Translations under genes and position numbers: made by a program
Notes under the pieces: model-generated
Told to the model about the DNA's origin: nothing
The model's input: the letters and a program-made list of their open reading frames with translations, nothing else
Databases searched by the model: none
Part shown: in pieces, positions 24,943 through 34,713 of the stretch
How positions within the stretch are numbered: position 1 is the first letter of the stretch
Layout: every line of letters starts with the position of its first letter
DNA from: WLWS01 sp965243105
GTDB taxonomy: Bacteria > Pseudomonadota > Gammaproteobacteria > Eutrophobiales > Eutrophobiaceae
Assembly: GCA_965243105.1 (NCBI GenBank)
Contig: CBDEUC010000003.1
Coordinates: 558,001-622,000 of the forward strand
DNA length: 64,000 nt
Reading direction: 5' to 3'

Positions 24943-25437
24943 CTAGTGAGTAGCCCCATCACCCTGCTGCTGGGCTTCCTGTTGCATCTTCTGTACGTAC
25001 AGCGCTTCGAAATTTACCGGGGAAAGCAGTAATTGCGGAAAGCCACCGCGAATGACAATGTCAGAAATGAGTTCACGTACAAAGGGAAACAGGATATTTG
25101 GACAACTCACTGAAAGAAGCTTGTTCAATGCATCTTCCGGCAAACCGGTTATCTGGAATATTCCTGCCTGCTGTGCCTCGACCAGGTACATTGTTTTATC
25201 GTCGGTGCTAACTGTAATTGTCACGTTCAGCACAGCTTCAAACAGGCCTTCGCCGATTTGGGTCGCTGAATTCGCGATGTCCATGTTCACGGACGGCGAC
25301 CATTCCTGTTGAAACACCATGGGTGAGTCGGGCACTTCAAATGAAATGTCCTTTACATAAATTTTTTGAATTCCAAACTGTCCCTGCGAAATCTCGTCAC
25401 CGGCTGCTGCGGCCTGGGATTCATTCTCTTCAGTCAT
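24943..25437 (-). CDS. secB: protein-export chaperone SecB
   Basis: A 164-residue tetrameric chaperone that holds preproteins unfolded and hands them to SecA. Marks are FGIQKIYVKDISFEVPDSPMVFQ, the SecA-contacting acidic strand region and the FPFVRELISDIVIRGGFPQLLLSPVNFEALY segment near the C-terminus. The first 17 residues are Glu/Gln/Ala-rich and disordered. It lies between the rhodanese gene (9 bases upstream) and gpsA. Confidence 0.96.
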   Translation of the reverse strand: MTEENESQAAAAGDEISQGQFGIQKIYVKDISFEVPDSPMVFQQEWSPSVNMDIANSATQIGEGLFEAVLNVTITVSTDDKTMYLVEAQQAGIFQITGLPEDALNKLLSVSCPNILFPFVRELISDIVIRGGFPQLLLSPVNFEALYVQKMQQEAQQQGDGATH

Positions 25438-25446
25438 GATAAATAA

Positions 25447-25881
25447 TTATTCCTTGGTATCTTTGGTTAAGGGTAAATTCGCATTACGCCAGGATGCAAT
25501 ACCTCCCGCCAGGGAAAACACCTTCTCAAATCCTTCCATCTTCAGCAGGCGGGCTATACGAGAAGAACTTGAACCGGTCGCACAACAGAGCACCACCGGC
25601 TGAGCCTTGTACTTCTCCAGTTCGGACTTTCTCTCCTGCACATCCTTGTCAGGGATATTGATCGCGTTGAGAATGTGGCTGCCGAGGAAATCCTCGGACG
25701 AACGCAGGTCAACGACTACTGCATCCTGCCGGTTCATGAGATGGGTCAATTCCGCCGGGTTTACCTGCCGAATACCCGATATTGCAGAACCGAATATATT
25801 CCACGTTAACAGGATCAGGATGGAAATAAACAGCATCACCAGGAACAGGTGATTGGCGACAAATTCCGGTAGTCTTTCCAT
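25447..25881 (-). CDS. membrane-anchored rhodanese-like protein (YibN type)
   Basis: A 144-residue protein with one N-terminal membrane segment (LFLVMLFISILILLTWNIFG) and a rhodanese domain. DAVVVDLRSSEDFLGSHILNAINIP is typical, and the active-site loop is VVLCCATGSSSSRIA with the catalytic Cys. Rhodanese domains carry sulfur as a persulfide; the role of YibN-type proteins is not well defined. The start at 25881 fits homologues; another ATG six codons earlier is open and neither has a clear ribosome site. The gene heads the secB-gpsA run and diverges from gpmI. Confidence 0.88.
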   Translation of the reverse strand: MERLPEFVANHLFLVMLFISILILLTWNIFGSAISGIRQVNPAELTHLMNRQDAVVVDLRSSEDFLGSHILNAINIPDKDVQERKSELEKYKAQPVVLCCATGSSSSRIARLLKMEGFEKVFSLAGGIASWRNANLPLTKDTKE

Positions 25882-26144
25882 AGGGCGGCAAAATTGCATG
25901 TAATGCGGTTAAAATGAGCTGCGAATAATACGTGATCAGCGGCAGTTAAGAAACAGTATGAGCAAAGGCCAGGCTTCGGTCTGAAGCGGCTTTCATGCTA
26001 AACTCCCTGCGAAATTACACATGACAGTGCGGAATTTGACGTTCATACAGCCGATGCTTGCCAACCTGACAAAAATTTTTCCCTTGCTGAACCCTACGCT
26101 GCGAGACTGAGTCCTATTTGTTCACCTGCTGAGACCGCACATTT

Positions 26145-27710
26145 ATGTCCTGTAATCCTGTTATCCTGATCATCCTTGACGGCTGGGGACAGGCCGAGAT
26201 CTCGGCCTGGAATGCGATTTCCAACGCCAATACTCCAACCTGGGACCGGCTCTGGCATGATTTTCCCCGGACCCTGATAGACGCCTCGGGCACAGCGGTG
26301 GGCCTGCCTGACCGGCAGATGGGAAATTCCGAGGTAGGCCACATGAACATCGGTTCCGGCCGGGTCATCGACCAGGATTTCACGCGAATTACCCGTGCCA
26401 TAGAAGATGGCTCACTTGCTGAAAACCCGGCACTGAAGCAGGCGCTCGAAGACCTGCAGCATTCTGGCGGTGCATTGCACGTCATGGGCCTGTTGTCACC
26501 CGGTGGCGTTCACAGCCACCAGGACCACGTATTCGCCCTGCTGCAACTGGCCAGTGAGAATTGCGACTCGGAAATATACCTGCATGCCTTTCTTGATGGA
26601 CGTGATACGGCTCCCCGGAGTGCTGCCGAGTTTCTTGCCAGCGCCAGTGACAAGGTTTCCGCTATTGAGCGCTGTCGTATTGCCAGCGTGGTAGGTCGAT
26701 ATTACGCCATGGACCGTAACCAGAACTGGGATCGTACCAGTTCCGCCTATGAACTCATCGTTGATGGCAAGGCTGAATTCATGGCCAGTGACGTGCTGAG
26801 CGCGCTTGATGATGCGTATTCAAGGGGTGAGACGGATGAATTTGTAAAAGCGACGGTGATTGCCGGGAATACCGATGAAGTTCACAGTATCCGTGACGGA
26901 GATGTAGTGATTTTTGCCAACTACCGCGCTGACCGTGCGCGCCAGTTGTCCATGGCCTTTGCCAGGAAAGATTTCAAATCTTTTGAGCGAAAGCGGCAAC
27001 CAGCGCTCTCGGCATTTGTCAGCCTTACCCAGTACAAGTCTGATTTTGATTTTCCGGTTATATTCCCACCGCAAAAACACAGTAACGTTTTTGGCGAATA
27101 TGTTGCAAACCTTGGGCTGCGACAGCTGCGTATCGCGGAAACGGAAAAGTATGCCCACGTGACCTTCTTCTTTAACGGTGGCGAGGAACGGGTTTTTGAA
27201 AATGAAGATCGTATCCTGGTGCCATCGCCGCATGTCGCTACTTATGATTTACAGCCCGAGATGAATGCCATTGAAGTTGCTGAGAAAATGGTAGACGCGA
27301 TCAAGCGTGGTACCTACGACGCCATTATCTGCAATTTTGCCAATGCTGACATGGTAGGTCACACGGGGAACTACGAGGCAGCCGTCAAGGCCATAGAGAC
27401 TCTTGATGTGTGCCTTGACATGATTCAACAGGCAGCACATGAATCCGGTGCAGAAATCCTCATCACTGCGGATCATGGTAACGCCGAGCAGATGCGTGAA
27501 CAGGTTAACGGAAAGGAACAGCCTCACACGGCACACACAAATAACCTGGTGCCACTTGTCTACGTGGGAAGACAGGCTGAAGTGGTGAATGATAAGGCCG
27601 CGCTGTGTGACCTTGCACCGAGCATGCTCTACCTGATGGGTGTGGGTCAGCCGGATGAAATGACAGGTCGACCGATCTTTGCCGTTGCGGAAGATGAGCC
27701 CGGTACCTGA
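26145..27710 (+). CDS. gpmI: 2,3-bisphosphoglycerate-independent phosphoglycerate mutase
   Basis: A 521-residue glycolytic enzyme converting 3- to 2-phosphoglycerate with two Mn2+ ions. The alkaline-phosphatase fold shows ILIILDGWG-like VILIILDGWG at the start and the phospho-acceptor Ser in MGNSEVGHMNIGSGR. LDGRDTAPRS, NYRADRARQL, FANADMVGHTGN and ITADHGNAEQM bring the metal ligands. Length is normal. It is the first gene of gpmI-envC-ctp-yibQ, an order shared with enteric bacteria, and its 3' end lies 16 bases before the chosen envC start. Confidence 0.96.
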   Translation: MSCNPVILIILDGWGQAEISAWNAISNANTPTWDRLWHDFPRTLIDASGTAVGLPDRQMGNSEVGHMNIGSGRVIDQDFTRITRAIEDGSLAENPALKQALEDLQHSGGALHVMGLLSPGGVHSHQDHVFALLQLASENCDSEIYLHAFLDGRDTAPRSAAEFLASASDKVSAIERCRIASVVGRYYAMDRNQNWDRTSSAYELIVDGKAEFMASDVLSALDDAYSRGETDEFVKATVIAGNTDEVHSIRDGDVVIFANYRADRARQLSMAFARKDFKSFERKRQPALSAFVSLTQYKSDFDFPVIFPPQKHSNVFGEYVANLGLRQLRIAETEKYAHVTFFFNGGEERVFENEDRILVPSPHVATYDLQPEMNAIEVAEKMVDAIKRGTYDAIICNFANADMVGHTGNYEAAVKAIETLDVCLDMIQQAAHESGAEILITADHGNAEQMREQVNGKEQPHTAHTNNLVPLVYVGRQAEVVNDKAALCDLAPSMLYLMGVGQPDEMTGRPIFAVAEDEPGT

Positions 27711-27726
27711 AGTAGTACCCACCGTA

Positions 27727-28893
27727 ATGACCCGGGGCAGCGTCACCCCGTGCCACGTGCAACTCTTTTTCCTGTCCCTGTTCCTGTGCAGCAGCATCAA
27801 CGCCGGCGAAATCAACACCCGGGAAGTTGAAAAAAGTCACAAGCTGGAAAACATTCGAAGCCAGATTCGACAGGTGGAATCCAGCATTGACGATGCAAAA
27901 AGTGACATAGAACAGCTTTACCTGGAACTCGAAGAAAACGAAAGCCAGGCTGCCTCTATCTCCGGGGAAATTCGCCAGCTCGAGGTGGGAATTGAGTCGG
28001 GCAATGAAAAGCTCGCCAGGCTTGAATCACAAAGCATGGTGCAGGAAAGAGTGCTGTCAGAACAACGCCTGCATCTTTCACAGCAAATTCGCGCAGCCTA
28101 TAAAACCGGTCGCAGCAATTACCTGCAGCTGTTATTAAACCAGCAATCCCCCGACAGGGTTGGTCGTGTGCTCGCGTATTACAACTATGACGTGGAGGCA
28201 AGAGGTCGGCGCATTAACCTGATCCAGGATTCCCTCGAGGAATTATCGAGCTTACAGGACAAGGTGGAGAGGGAAACCGCGGAACTGACCAGGCTTAAGG
28301 AAGCGCACAGTGCCCGGCTCGCAGACTTTCGGACCTCGCGCGAGTCACGAGAAGAAACCCGTACCAGGCTGGAGGCTTTTATCCAGCAGCAGGGAAATCA
28401 ACTTCAGCTCCTGCAGCAAAACGAACTCCAGTTAAGCCGTCTTGTTGATGAACTGAAGCAGGAAGATCTCGCGGTACAGATTTTTGAAGACATGACGCCA
28501 TTCAGGACATTGAAAGGCAGCCTCGACTGGCCGGTAAAGGGAAAGATACTGAGTCGCTTTGGAAGCCTGAGAAAAGGTGGCAAGCTGAAGTGGCAGGGAG
28601 TCACTATTGCTGCAAGTTCCGGCGTCGAAGTAAAAGCGGTTACCACGGGTAAAGTGGTTTTTGCTGACTGGTTCAGGAATATGGGACTACTGATGATACT
28701 TGACCATGGCGAAGGATACATGAGCCTGTACGGACACAATGAACGCCTGTTGAAAAAACCGGGGGACTGGGTTCTTGCGGGCGAAACTATTTCCCGCGTT
28801 GGCGACTCCGGCGGACAGGGCCGGTCCGCGCTGTATTTCGAAATTCGCCAGGGCGGAAGCCCGGTAAACCCTGCGTTGTGGTGTCGTAACTGA
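27727..28893 (+). CDS. envC: murein hydrolase activator EnvC
   Basis: A 388-residue periplasmic protein that activates cell-splitting amidases at the division site. From the ATG at 27727 there is a signal peptide with the core LFFLSLFLCSSINA, then a long coiled coil (about 35-245) and a LytM/M23 domain (about 275-388). The LytM site is degenerate, as in EnvC: the zinc His and Asp near GVTIAASSG are absent, while YGHNERL and LYFEIRQGGSPVNP remain. Earlier in-frame starts (27679, 27694) overlap gpmI and lengthen the signal unnaturally. Confidence 0.92.
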   Translation: MTRGSVTPCHVQLFFLSLFLCSSINAGEINTREVEKSHKLENIRSQIRQVESSIDDAKSDIEQLYLELEENESQAASISGEIRQLEVGIESGNEKLARLESQSMVQERVLSEQRLHLSQQIRAAYKTGRSNYLQLLLNQQSPDRVGRVLAYYNYDVEARGRRINLIQDSLEELSSLQDKVERETAELTRLKEAHSARLADFRTSRESREETRTRLEAFIQQQGNQLQLLQQNELQLSRLVDELKQEDLAVQIFEDMTPFRTLKGSLDWPVKGKILSRFGSLRKGGKLKWQGVTIAASSGVEVKAVTTGKVVFADWFRNMGLLMILDHGEGYMSLYGHNERLLKKPGDWVLAGETISRVGDSGGQGRSALYFEIRQGGSPVNPALWCRN

Positions 28894-29030
28894 ACCTGGC
28901 TTTTCGCTTATGTAATTAGGCCTGTATGCTGTAACATGGAAATATTGCATGGCAAGCAGGCAACCTGTAGCCCTATTTCCGGTCAAAGATGTATCGGCCC
29001 GGCGCCTGTAATTTGAACACTGGAGTTTTT

Positions 29031-30353
29031 ATGAAATCTATATTTGCACCACTTTTTCTCGCTATTACCCTGGCCTTTTGCTCGCCTGCCCTGCTTGCGC
29101 AGGAAGCCGAAAGCATGGAGAGCCCGCCCGCAGAAGCAGCGGAAGCCCTGCCCCTTGACGAGCTGAAAACCTTCACCCAGGTCTTCGTCAAGATCAAGAA
29201 CGACTACGTGCAGGAAGTGAATGACAGGGAATTACTTGAAAATGCTATTCGCGGCATGCTCGAGGGCCTGGATCCCCATTCAGCCTACCTCGACAAGAGT
29301 GCCTACAATGACTTGCAGGAAGGCACCTCTGGAGAATTTGGTGGTCTTGGTATCGAAGTCGGTATGGAGAATGGTTTCGTAAAAGTCATCTCTCCCATTG
29401 ATGATACACCTGCCCAGCGAGCAGGTATTCAGACAGGCGATCTCATCATTCGACTGGATGATGTGCCGGTCAAGGGAATGGCCCTGAATGATGCCGTCAA
29501 GTCCATGCGCGGTAAGCCCGGTACAGATATCACGCTTACCGTGGTGCGCGAGGGTACAGATGCACCGTTTACCCTTGTTATCACCAGGGCAATTATCAAG
29601 GTTAAAAGTGTCAGAAGCGAAATCCTTGAACCAGGTCTTGGTTACCTGCGCATTTCCCAGTTCCAGGCTCATACCGGCGAGGACATGAGAACAGCCCTGG
29701 AAACAATGACGAGTGACAGTAAAGATGAGCTGAAAGGTCTCATCCTCGACCTGAGAAACAACCCCGGTGGGGTGCTCGGCGCAGCTGTCGCGGTATCGGA
29801 TCTTTTCCTGGAAAAAGGCCTGATCGTTTACACCGAGGGCCGGGTAAAAGATTCAAAATTGAAATTCAGTGCCAAGCCAGAAGACATGCTCAGCAAGGCA
29901 CCCCTGATCGTCCTGGTTAACGGAGGTTCAGCATCCGCCTCGGAAATTGTCGCCGGTGCGCTGCAGGATCATAATCGTGCCATTATCATGGGCGAACAGA
30001 CCTTTGGAAAAGGCTCGGTACAAACTGTTCTTCCACTTGAAACTGAGTCTGCTCTCAAGTTGACCACTGCACGCTACTACACACCCAATGGCCGCTCTAT
30101 CCAGGCATCCGGTATCACCCCGGATATCGTGATTGACAGGGTCAAGATCGAGGCACTGGAGAGCTCGAATAACACTATCAAGGAAGCCAACCTGGCGAGA
30201 CATCTTGAAAATGATACCGAGAATGAAGCCAGTGAAAATAGCGAAGAGGAAGCTGAAAAGAAAGCCAGTGTACCCCTGGCCAAGCGAGACTATGCCCTCT
30301 ATGAAGCGTTAAACGTTCTGAAAGGCCTGATCATATTAAACAAGCAGTCCTGA
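29031..30353 (+). CDS. S41 family carboxy-terminal processing peptidase
   Basis: A 440-residue exported serine protease. The ATG at 29031 has TGGAG five bases before it and gives the signal MKSIFAPLFLAITLAFCSPALLAQ. A PDZ domain follows (FGGLGIEVGMENGFVKVISPIDDTPAQRAGIQTGD). The catalytic Ser is in NGGSASASEIVAGAL and the Lys in GEQTFGKGSVQT. The C-terminal tail is rich in Glu/Asn. Proteins of this type trim or degrade periplasmic proteins, including cell-wall enzymes, which fits its place after envC. CtpA is the likely relation; the shorter length argues against the large Prc. Confidence 0.93.
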   Translation: MKSIFAPLFLAITLAFCSPALLAQEAESMESPPAEAAEALPLDELKTFTQVFVKIKNDYVQEVNDRELLENAIRGMLEGLDPHSAYLDKSAYNDLQEGTSGEFGGLGIEVGMENGFVKVISPIDDTPAQRAGIQTGDLIIRLDDVPVKGMALNDAVKSMRGKPGTDITLTVVREGTDAPFTLVITRAIIKVKSVRSEILEPGLGYLRISQFQAHTGEDMRTALETMTSDSKDELKGLILDLRNNPGGVLGAAVAVSDLFLEKGLIVYTEGRVKDSKLKFSAKPEDMLSKAPLIVLVNGGSASASEIVAGALQDHNRAIIMGEQTFGKGSVQTVLPLETESALKLTTARYYTPNGRSIQASGITPDIVIDRVKIEALESSNNTIKEANLARHLENDTENEASENSEEEAEKKASVPLAKRDYALYEALNVLKGLIILNKQS

Positions 30354-30365
30354 CCTGTCGTCTGA

Positions 30366-31175
30366 ATGCAGAACATCCTCAATTACATTGTCCTTGTAAG
30401 TGGTCTTGTTGCCTGCGGCGTACTTTCACCGGTGTATGCCGATGACAGCTCGCAACCAACCATCTCCATCATTATTGATGACATAGGGTATCGACTCCAC
30501 GAGGATATCAGGGCCATTGGATTACCGGGCCAGGTAGCCTATGCCATCATGCCTCACTCGCCCCATGCAAGGAAAATGTCGGCTCTCGCCAATAGCCTCG
30601 GCAAGGATGTGCTTGTTCACATGCCCATGCAGGCAACAGAAGATGAGAAGAATGATTTTCTCGGGCCCGGTGCACTGACCCTGCAAATGACGCGAGAGGA
30701 ATTTAACCGCACGCTTGAACTCGGTATACAATCCATTCCCCACGCCACTGGTGTTAATAATCACATGGGCAGCCTGCTGACCCGTCACCCGGGGCACATG
30801 GAGTGGTTAATGGAGTCGCTGAAGTTGCACAACAAGTATTACGTGGACAGTGTCACCAGCAACCAGAGCGTGGCCGCCAATATTGCCCGCGAGGCGAAAT
30901 TGCCCTACCTGAGTCGCGATGTTTTTCTTGATAACGAACAGTCAGACGAGGCCATCCAGCAACAATTTGACAAGCTCCTGGAAATCGCGAGACGCAAGGG
31001 CGTCGCTCTTGCTATCGGACACCCGCACCCGCAGACCCTGTCCGTACTTTCAAGAAACCTGTTGCTGCTGGACACAACAGGCGTAAAGTTAATCAGTCCG
31101 AGGCAAATGTTGAAACGTAAAAAACGCGGGCAGCAGTTCAAGAAAGTATCACTGAAAAACCAGGCCTTTCCATAG
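30366..31175 (+). CDS. divergent polysaccharide deacetylase family protein (YibQ type)
   Basis: A 269-residue exported protein with a signal peptide (about 1-25) and the divergent deacetylase fold. Typical segments are ISIIIDDIGYRLHEDIRAI, VAYAIMPHSPHARKM, DVLVHMPMQATE, GVNNHMGSLLTR and YYVDSVTSNQSVA. The Asp-Asp pair and His residues resemble the metal site of NodB-like enzymes, though activity has not been established. It begins 12 bases after ctp and ends the gpmI operon, as in related genomes. Its stop is 16 bases from that of convergent ubiB. Confidence 0.9.
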   Translation: MQNILNYIVLVSGLVACGVLSPVYADDSSQPTISIIIDDIGYRLHEDIRAIGLPGQVAYAIMPHSPHARKMSALANSLGKDVLVHMPMQATEDEKNDFLGPGALTLQMTREEFNRTLELGIQSIPHATGVNNHMGSLLTRHPGHMEWLMESLKLHNKYYVDSVTSNQSVAANIAREAKLPYLSRDVFLDNEQSDEAIQQQFDKLLEIARRKGVALAIGHPHPQTLSVLSRNLLLLDTTGVKLISPRQMLKRKKRGQQFKKVSLKNQAFP

Positions 31176-31191
31176 GTCTATCCCCTGGACC

Positions 31192-32862
31192 TTACTTCCT
31201 TATCGCCATCCACAGCACACCGAGACCACAGCCTCCAAGTATCCAGGATACCAGCGGGGAGTCACCCACCAGGATCGGTCCACCTCCATCGAGTCCGTAC
31301 AGGCCGTACAGGACAACTCCGCCAAGTACCAGGGACGAGCCGATAATTGCCAGGATATTTCGGCGATTGTACTGGTGCATCTCTGCCTGCAATCGCTCAA
31401 GTTCCTCGGAATGCCACTCAACATGGATCTTACCCTCGCGCATTCTCTCCACCAGGTCTATGACCTTGTTTGGCAAATCCGGAAGTCGGTCTACCCAGTG
31501 TGGAATGTTATACTTCGTTCCCTCTATCAGGCTTCCTACCCCGATCCGCTTGTTCATCCAGTGTTCAAACATGGGCTTGGTGGTTTTCCAGACATCCAGT
31601 TGCGGGTAGAGCTGTCGCCCAAGGCCTTCAACATTAACCAGTGTTTTTTGAAGTAGTATCAGCTGCGGCAATATTGGCATATTAAATTCACGTGCTGTTT
31701 GAAACAGTCGCAGCAGGATCGTGCCAAAGGAAATATGGTCAAGAGAACGATCAAACATTGGTTCACACACGGTGCGAATGGCAGATTCAAAGTCGTCAAC
31801 CCTGGTGTTCGCCGGCACCCATCCTGAATCCACGTGCAGTGTCGCAACCTTCTTGTAATCCCTGTTTAGAAATGCAAGGAAATTCTCAGCAAGATAACGC
31901 TGGTCAAACTCGCTAAGGGAACTCATGATTCCGAAATCCACAACGACTATCTGGGCCGCCCCATTTTCTCCCGGTCGAATAAAGATGTTGCCCGGGTGCA
32001 TGTCAGCGTGGAAATAACTGTCACGGATAACCTGGGTAAGGAACAACTCGATACCGTTTTCTGCAAGACGCTTGAGATCCACGCCAGCCTGCTTCAGGCT
32101 TTCTACATCACTCACCGGTATGCCGCTGATGCGCTCCATGACCATCACGTTACTGCTTGTATAATCCCATTCCACCTCCGGCACATAGAGCAGCTCCGAG
32201 TCCCTGAAGTTTCGTCGAAGCTGCGATGCGTTAGCCGCCTCTCGCATCAGGTCCAGTTCATCAATGAGGGTTTTCTCAAATTCGGAGACGACATTTGTGG
32301 GTTTCAGTTTTCTTGCGGCGTCCCAGTAAACTTCAGCCTTGGCTGCGAGAACGTGCATGAGACCAATGTCGCGCTTGATAACCTTCTCAATCTCCGGCCT
32401 GACAACCTTGACTATCATTTCTCTGCCATCCATCAACACGGCCTTGTGCACCTGTGCTATGGATGCGGAAGCAAGCGGCACCTCGTCAAACTCGAGAAAT
32501 ATCTCGTTAATCGGACGCGCAAAGGCATCTTCGATAATCTCTCGAGCAAGCTCTCCCGGAAACGGTGGTACAGCGTCCTGTAAGCGCGCCAGCTCATTCG
32601 CAAACTCCTCCGGAAGCAGGTCCCGGCGCGTGGAAAGAATCTGCCCGAACTTTACAAAAATCGGCCCCAGCTCCTCCAGGGCTAAACGCAGCCTTTCGGC
32701 CTTTGAACCACGCTCCTTCCTGATCCAGTTCCAGGGTAGCATGCGCTCTATGGATCGAATCGGACGAAAAATATGCAGGGCGAGAATAAGTTCATCCAGG
32801 CCGTGACGCACAAGCACACGCTGAATCGATAAAAGTCGCATTGCCTGGTTGATTGTCAACAT
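31192..32862 (-). CDS. ubiB: ubiquinone biosynthesis protein UbiB (ADCK-like ATPase)
   Basis: A 556-residue inner-membrane atypical kinase/ATPase needed for ubiquinone synthesis. The marks are the KxGQ motif in FVKFGQILSTRRDLLP, SASIAQVHKAVL, VKVVRPEI with the catalytic Lys, HADMHPGNIFI and VVDFGIM. Two hydrophobic helices near the C-terminus (about 500-550) anchor it in the membrane. It follows ubiJ by 18 bases in the ubiE-ubiJ-ubiB order typical of gammaproteobacteria. Confidence 0.96.
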   Translation of the reverse strand: MLTINQAMRLLSIQRVLVRHGLDELILALHIFRPIRSIERMLPWNWIRKERGSKAERLRLALEELGPIFVKFGQILSTRRDLLPEEFANELARLQDAVPPFPGELAREIIEDAFARPINEIFLEFDEVPLASASIAQVHKAVLMDGREMIVKVVRPEIEKVIKRDIGLMHVLAAKAEVYWDAARKLKPTNVVSEFEKTLIDELDLMREAANASQLRRNFRDSELLYVPEVEWDYTSSNVMVMERISGIPVSDVESLKQAGVDLKRLAENGIELFLTQVIRDSYFHADMHPGNIFIRPGENGAAQIVVVDFGIMSSLSEFDQRYLAENFLAFLNRDYKKVATLHVDSGWVPANTRVDDFESAIRTVCEPMFDRSLDHISFGTILLRLFQTAREFNMPILPQLILLQKTLVNVEGLGRQLYPQLDVWKTTKPMFEHWMNKRIGVGSLIEGTKYNIPHWVDRLPDLPNKVIDLVERMREGKIHVEWHSEELERLQAEMHQYNRRNILAIIGSSLVLGGVVLYGLYGLDGGGPILVGDSPLVSWILGGCGLGVLWMAIRK

Positions 32863-32880
32863 GTCGAGTTAAAGTTCTGT

Positions 32881-33468
32881 TTAGTTTCTTTCAAGCCTGG
32901 CTATTCTTTGCTTCAGGCGCTCAACGTCATTTCGCAGTTCATCTACACCAATACTGAAACTCTCCATTTCGTCCTTTTCAATACTGACTTCCTTTTCGAA
33001 CCTGAGGTATTCGCTGACATCTTCCTGCAGTTTCGTATTGGAATTTTCCAGGAAACCTGCAGCGCCGCGTATAAAGCGCCCGAGATGATGGGCAATACCA
33101 TCACCAAACCAGTGAGACAATCCTTCTTCCCAGTCAACATCTATCTCCCTGAGTATTCGTTGAAATTCCTGCGCCACGGCAACATCGCCCCTGATCTCAA
33201 TATCAGAGGGACTGATACCCACATCATCCTTCTGTATTACCTGCGACATTAATGCAGTCGGTGTACCGCTTATCACCACGTCTACATTCCCTTCGCAAGT
33301 TAAATTCACTCGTATCCCGTGACTCCCCGGGGCCAGGTAGTAACATGCCCTTGTATTCAACAGGTTCAGCTGGATCAATTTGCCTTCAAGACGTGCTAAC
33401 TCCGTCATCGCATCTTCATCAAGGGCTATCAGCTTGTTCAGATGCCTTTCTAGCTCGGCAAGTATCAT
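32881..33468 (-). CDS. ubiJ: ubiquinone biosynthesis accessory factor UbiJ (SCP2 domain)
   Basis: A 195-residue protein with an SCP2-like lipid-binding domain (about 10-110, for example LIQLNLLNTRACYYLAPGSHGIRV and VVISGTPTALMSQ). A C-terminal coiled coil follows (FEKEVSIEKDEMESFSIGVD and on). UbiJ works with UbiK as a platform for the soluble ubiquinone enzyme complex. The place between ubiE and ubiB supports the call, since sequence conservation in this family is low. Confidence 0.9.
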   Translation of the reverse strand: MILAELERHLNKLIALDEDAMTELARLEGKLIQLNLLNTRACYYLAPGSHGIRVNLTCEGNVDVVISGTPTALMSQVIQKDDVGISPSDIEIRGDVAVAQEFQRILREIDVDWEEGLSHWFGDGIAHHLGRFIRGAAGFLENSNTKLQEDVSEYLRFEKEVSIEKDEMESFSIGVDELRNDVERLKQRIARLERN

Positions 33469-33517
33469 GCTGTACTCACCACGGCAGGATAAAGCTTACG
33501 GTTTTTCAACGTGTCCA

Positions 33518-34264
33518 TCACAACTTGTAGCCTGAATGGAGAGCGACTATACCGCCACTGAGATTATTATACTGGACCCTGGAAAACCCGGCATCTTCCA
33601 TCATTTGTTTCAAGGTTTCCTGGTCCGGATGCATGCGGATCGACTCGACCAGGTACTGGTAGCTGTCCCTGTCGCGGGCCACCAGCTCGCCAATATGGGG
33701 AATAACCTTGAAAGAATAAAAGTCATAGACATGTGCCAGCACCGGCAGCACGACTTCTGAAAATTCCAGGATCAGGACCTTGCCACCATAATTTGTGCAA
33801 TCGTACATGGAACGTAATGCAGCGGCCTTGTCTGTGACATTTCTCAGGCCAAAAGATATGGATACACAATCGAAAAAGTTCTTTGCAAAAGGAAGGGCCT
33901 CGGCATTGGCCTGGACATAGTGCAAGCCCTTGCTCATGCCCCTGTCGAGCAAACTGTTTCTACCCTCACTCAGCATGGCATTATTGATGTCGCTGACGAT
34001 AACAAGGCCACCCTGCCCGGCATCCTGGTGAAAAAGTGCTGACATGTCCCCGGTACCGCCTGCAACATCAAGTACCCTGGCGCCTTTTTTTATGCGGGCG
34101 AATTCCACGGTGTAACGCTTCCAGGCTCGATGAATACCGAGGGACATCAGGTCATTCATCAGGTCATAGCGGGAGGCAACCGAGCTGAAAACTTCGCCGA
34201 CCCGGCGAGTTTTCTCATGGGGGCTTACTTTTTCAAAGCCAAAATCCGTCTGTTCCTGTTTCAT
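33518..34264 (-). CDS. ubiE: ubiquinone/menaquinone C-methyltransferase UbiE
   Basis: A 248-residue SAM-dependent methyltransferase acting on the quinone ring. It has FGFEKVSPHEKTRRVGEVFSSVA, the SAM loop VLDVAGGTGDMSALF, NAEALPFAKNFFDCVSISFGLRNVTD and a C-terminal YNNLSGGIVALHSGYKL. ATG at 34264 is preferred to a TTG six codons earlier because it matches the family N-terminus. It is the first gene of the ubiEJB run; ubiJ starts 49 bases downstream. Confidence 0.96.
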   Translation of the reverse strand: MKQEQTDFGFEKVSPHEKTRRVGEVFSSVASRYDLMNDLMSLGIHRAWKRYTVEFARIKKGARVLDVAGGTGDMSALFHQDAGQGGLVIVSDINNAMLSEGRNSLLDRGMSKGLHYVQANAEALPFAKNFFDCVSISFGLRNVTDKAAALRSMYDCTNYGGKVLILEFSEVVLPVLAHVYDFYSFKVIPHIGELVARDRDSYQYLVESIRMHPDQETLKQMMEDAGFSRVQYNNLSGGIVALHSGYKL

Positions 34265-34323
34265 GTTGCCTGCGTCAAGCAATTAACTGTGTAGGTATTC
34301 TACAGGAAACAGCCCGTTTCAGC

Positions 34324-34692
34324 TTACTGTTGCTGTCTTTCATAACCTGCATGGGAAAGGGCATGCAGGTATTTTTGCCAGTATTCTTCCTGTTTTAGGC
34401 CGAGGTCATAGAGGTAATCCCAGGTGTAAAGCCCACTGTCATGTCCATCATCAAAAACCAGCTTGACGGCGTAGTTGCCCACGGCCTCGATATTTTCAAT
34501 GTTGACGTTTTCTTTTCCTGTTTGCAGGACTTCCTGCCCGGGACCATGTCCCCGGACCTCAGCTGACGGTGAATACACGCGGAGTAACTCGCAGCCGAGT
34601 TCAAACTTCCTGCCATCATCGTATTCGATTTCAAGCAAGCGTGATTTTGTTTTTAAATTCAGTGTGACGGGATACGGCTTTGTATCTGGCAT
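34324..34692 (-). CDS. DUF971 family protein
   Basis: A 122-residue protein of the DUF971 (GBBH-like N-terminal) family. It opens with NLKTKSRLLEIEYDDGRKFELGCELLRVYSPSAE, then VGNYAVKLVFDDGHDSGLYTWDYLYDLG, which is highly typical. The fold also forms the N-terminal part of gamma-butyrobetaine hydroxylases, and DUF971 genes often adjoin hslVU or iron-sulfur genes. It begins 21 bases after hslU. The function is not established. Confidence 0.92.
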   Translation of the reverse strand: MPDTKPYPVTLNLKTKSRLLEIEYDDGRKFELGCELLRVYSPSAEVRGHGPGQEVLQTGKENVNIENIEAVGNYAVKLVFDDGHDSGLYTWDYLYDLGLKQEEYWQKYLHALSHAGYERQQQ

Positions 34693-34713
34693 TTATCCGG
34701 TTTCCAATATTGA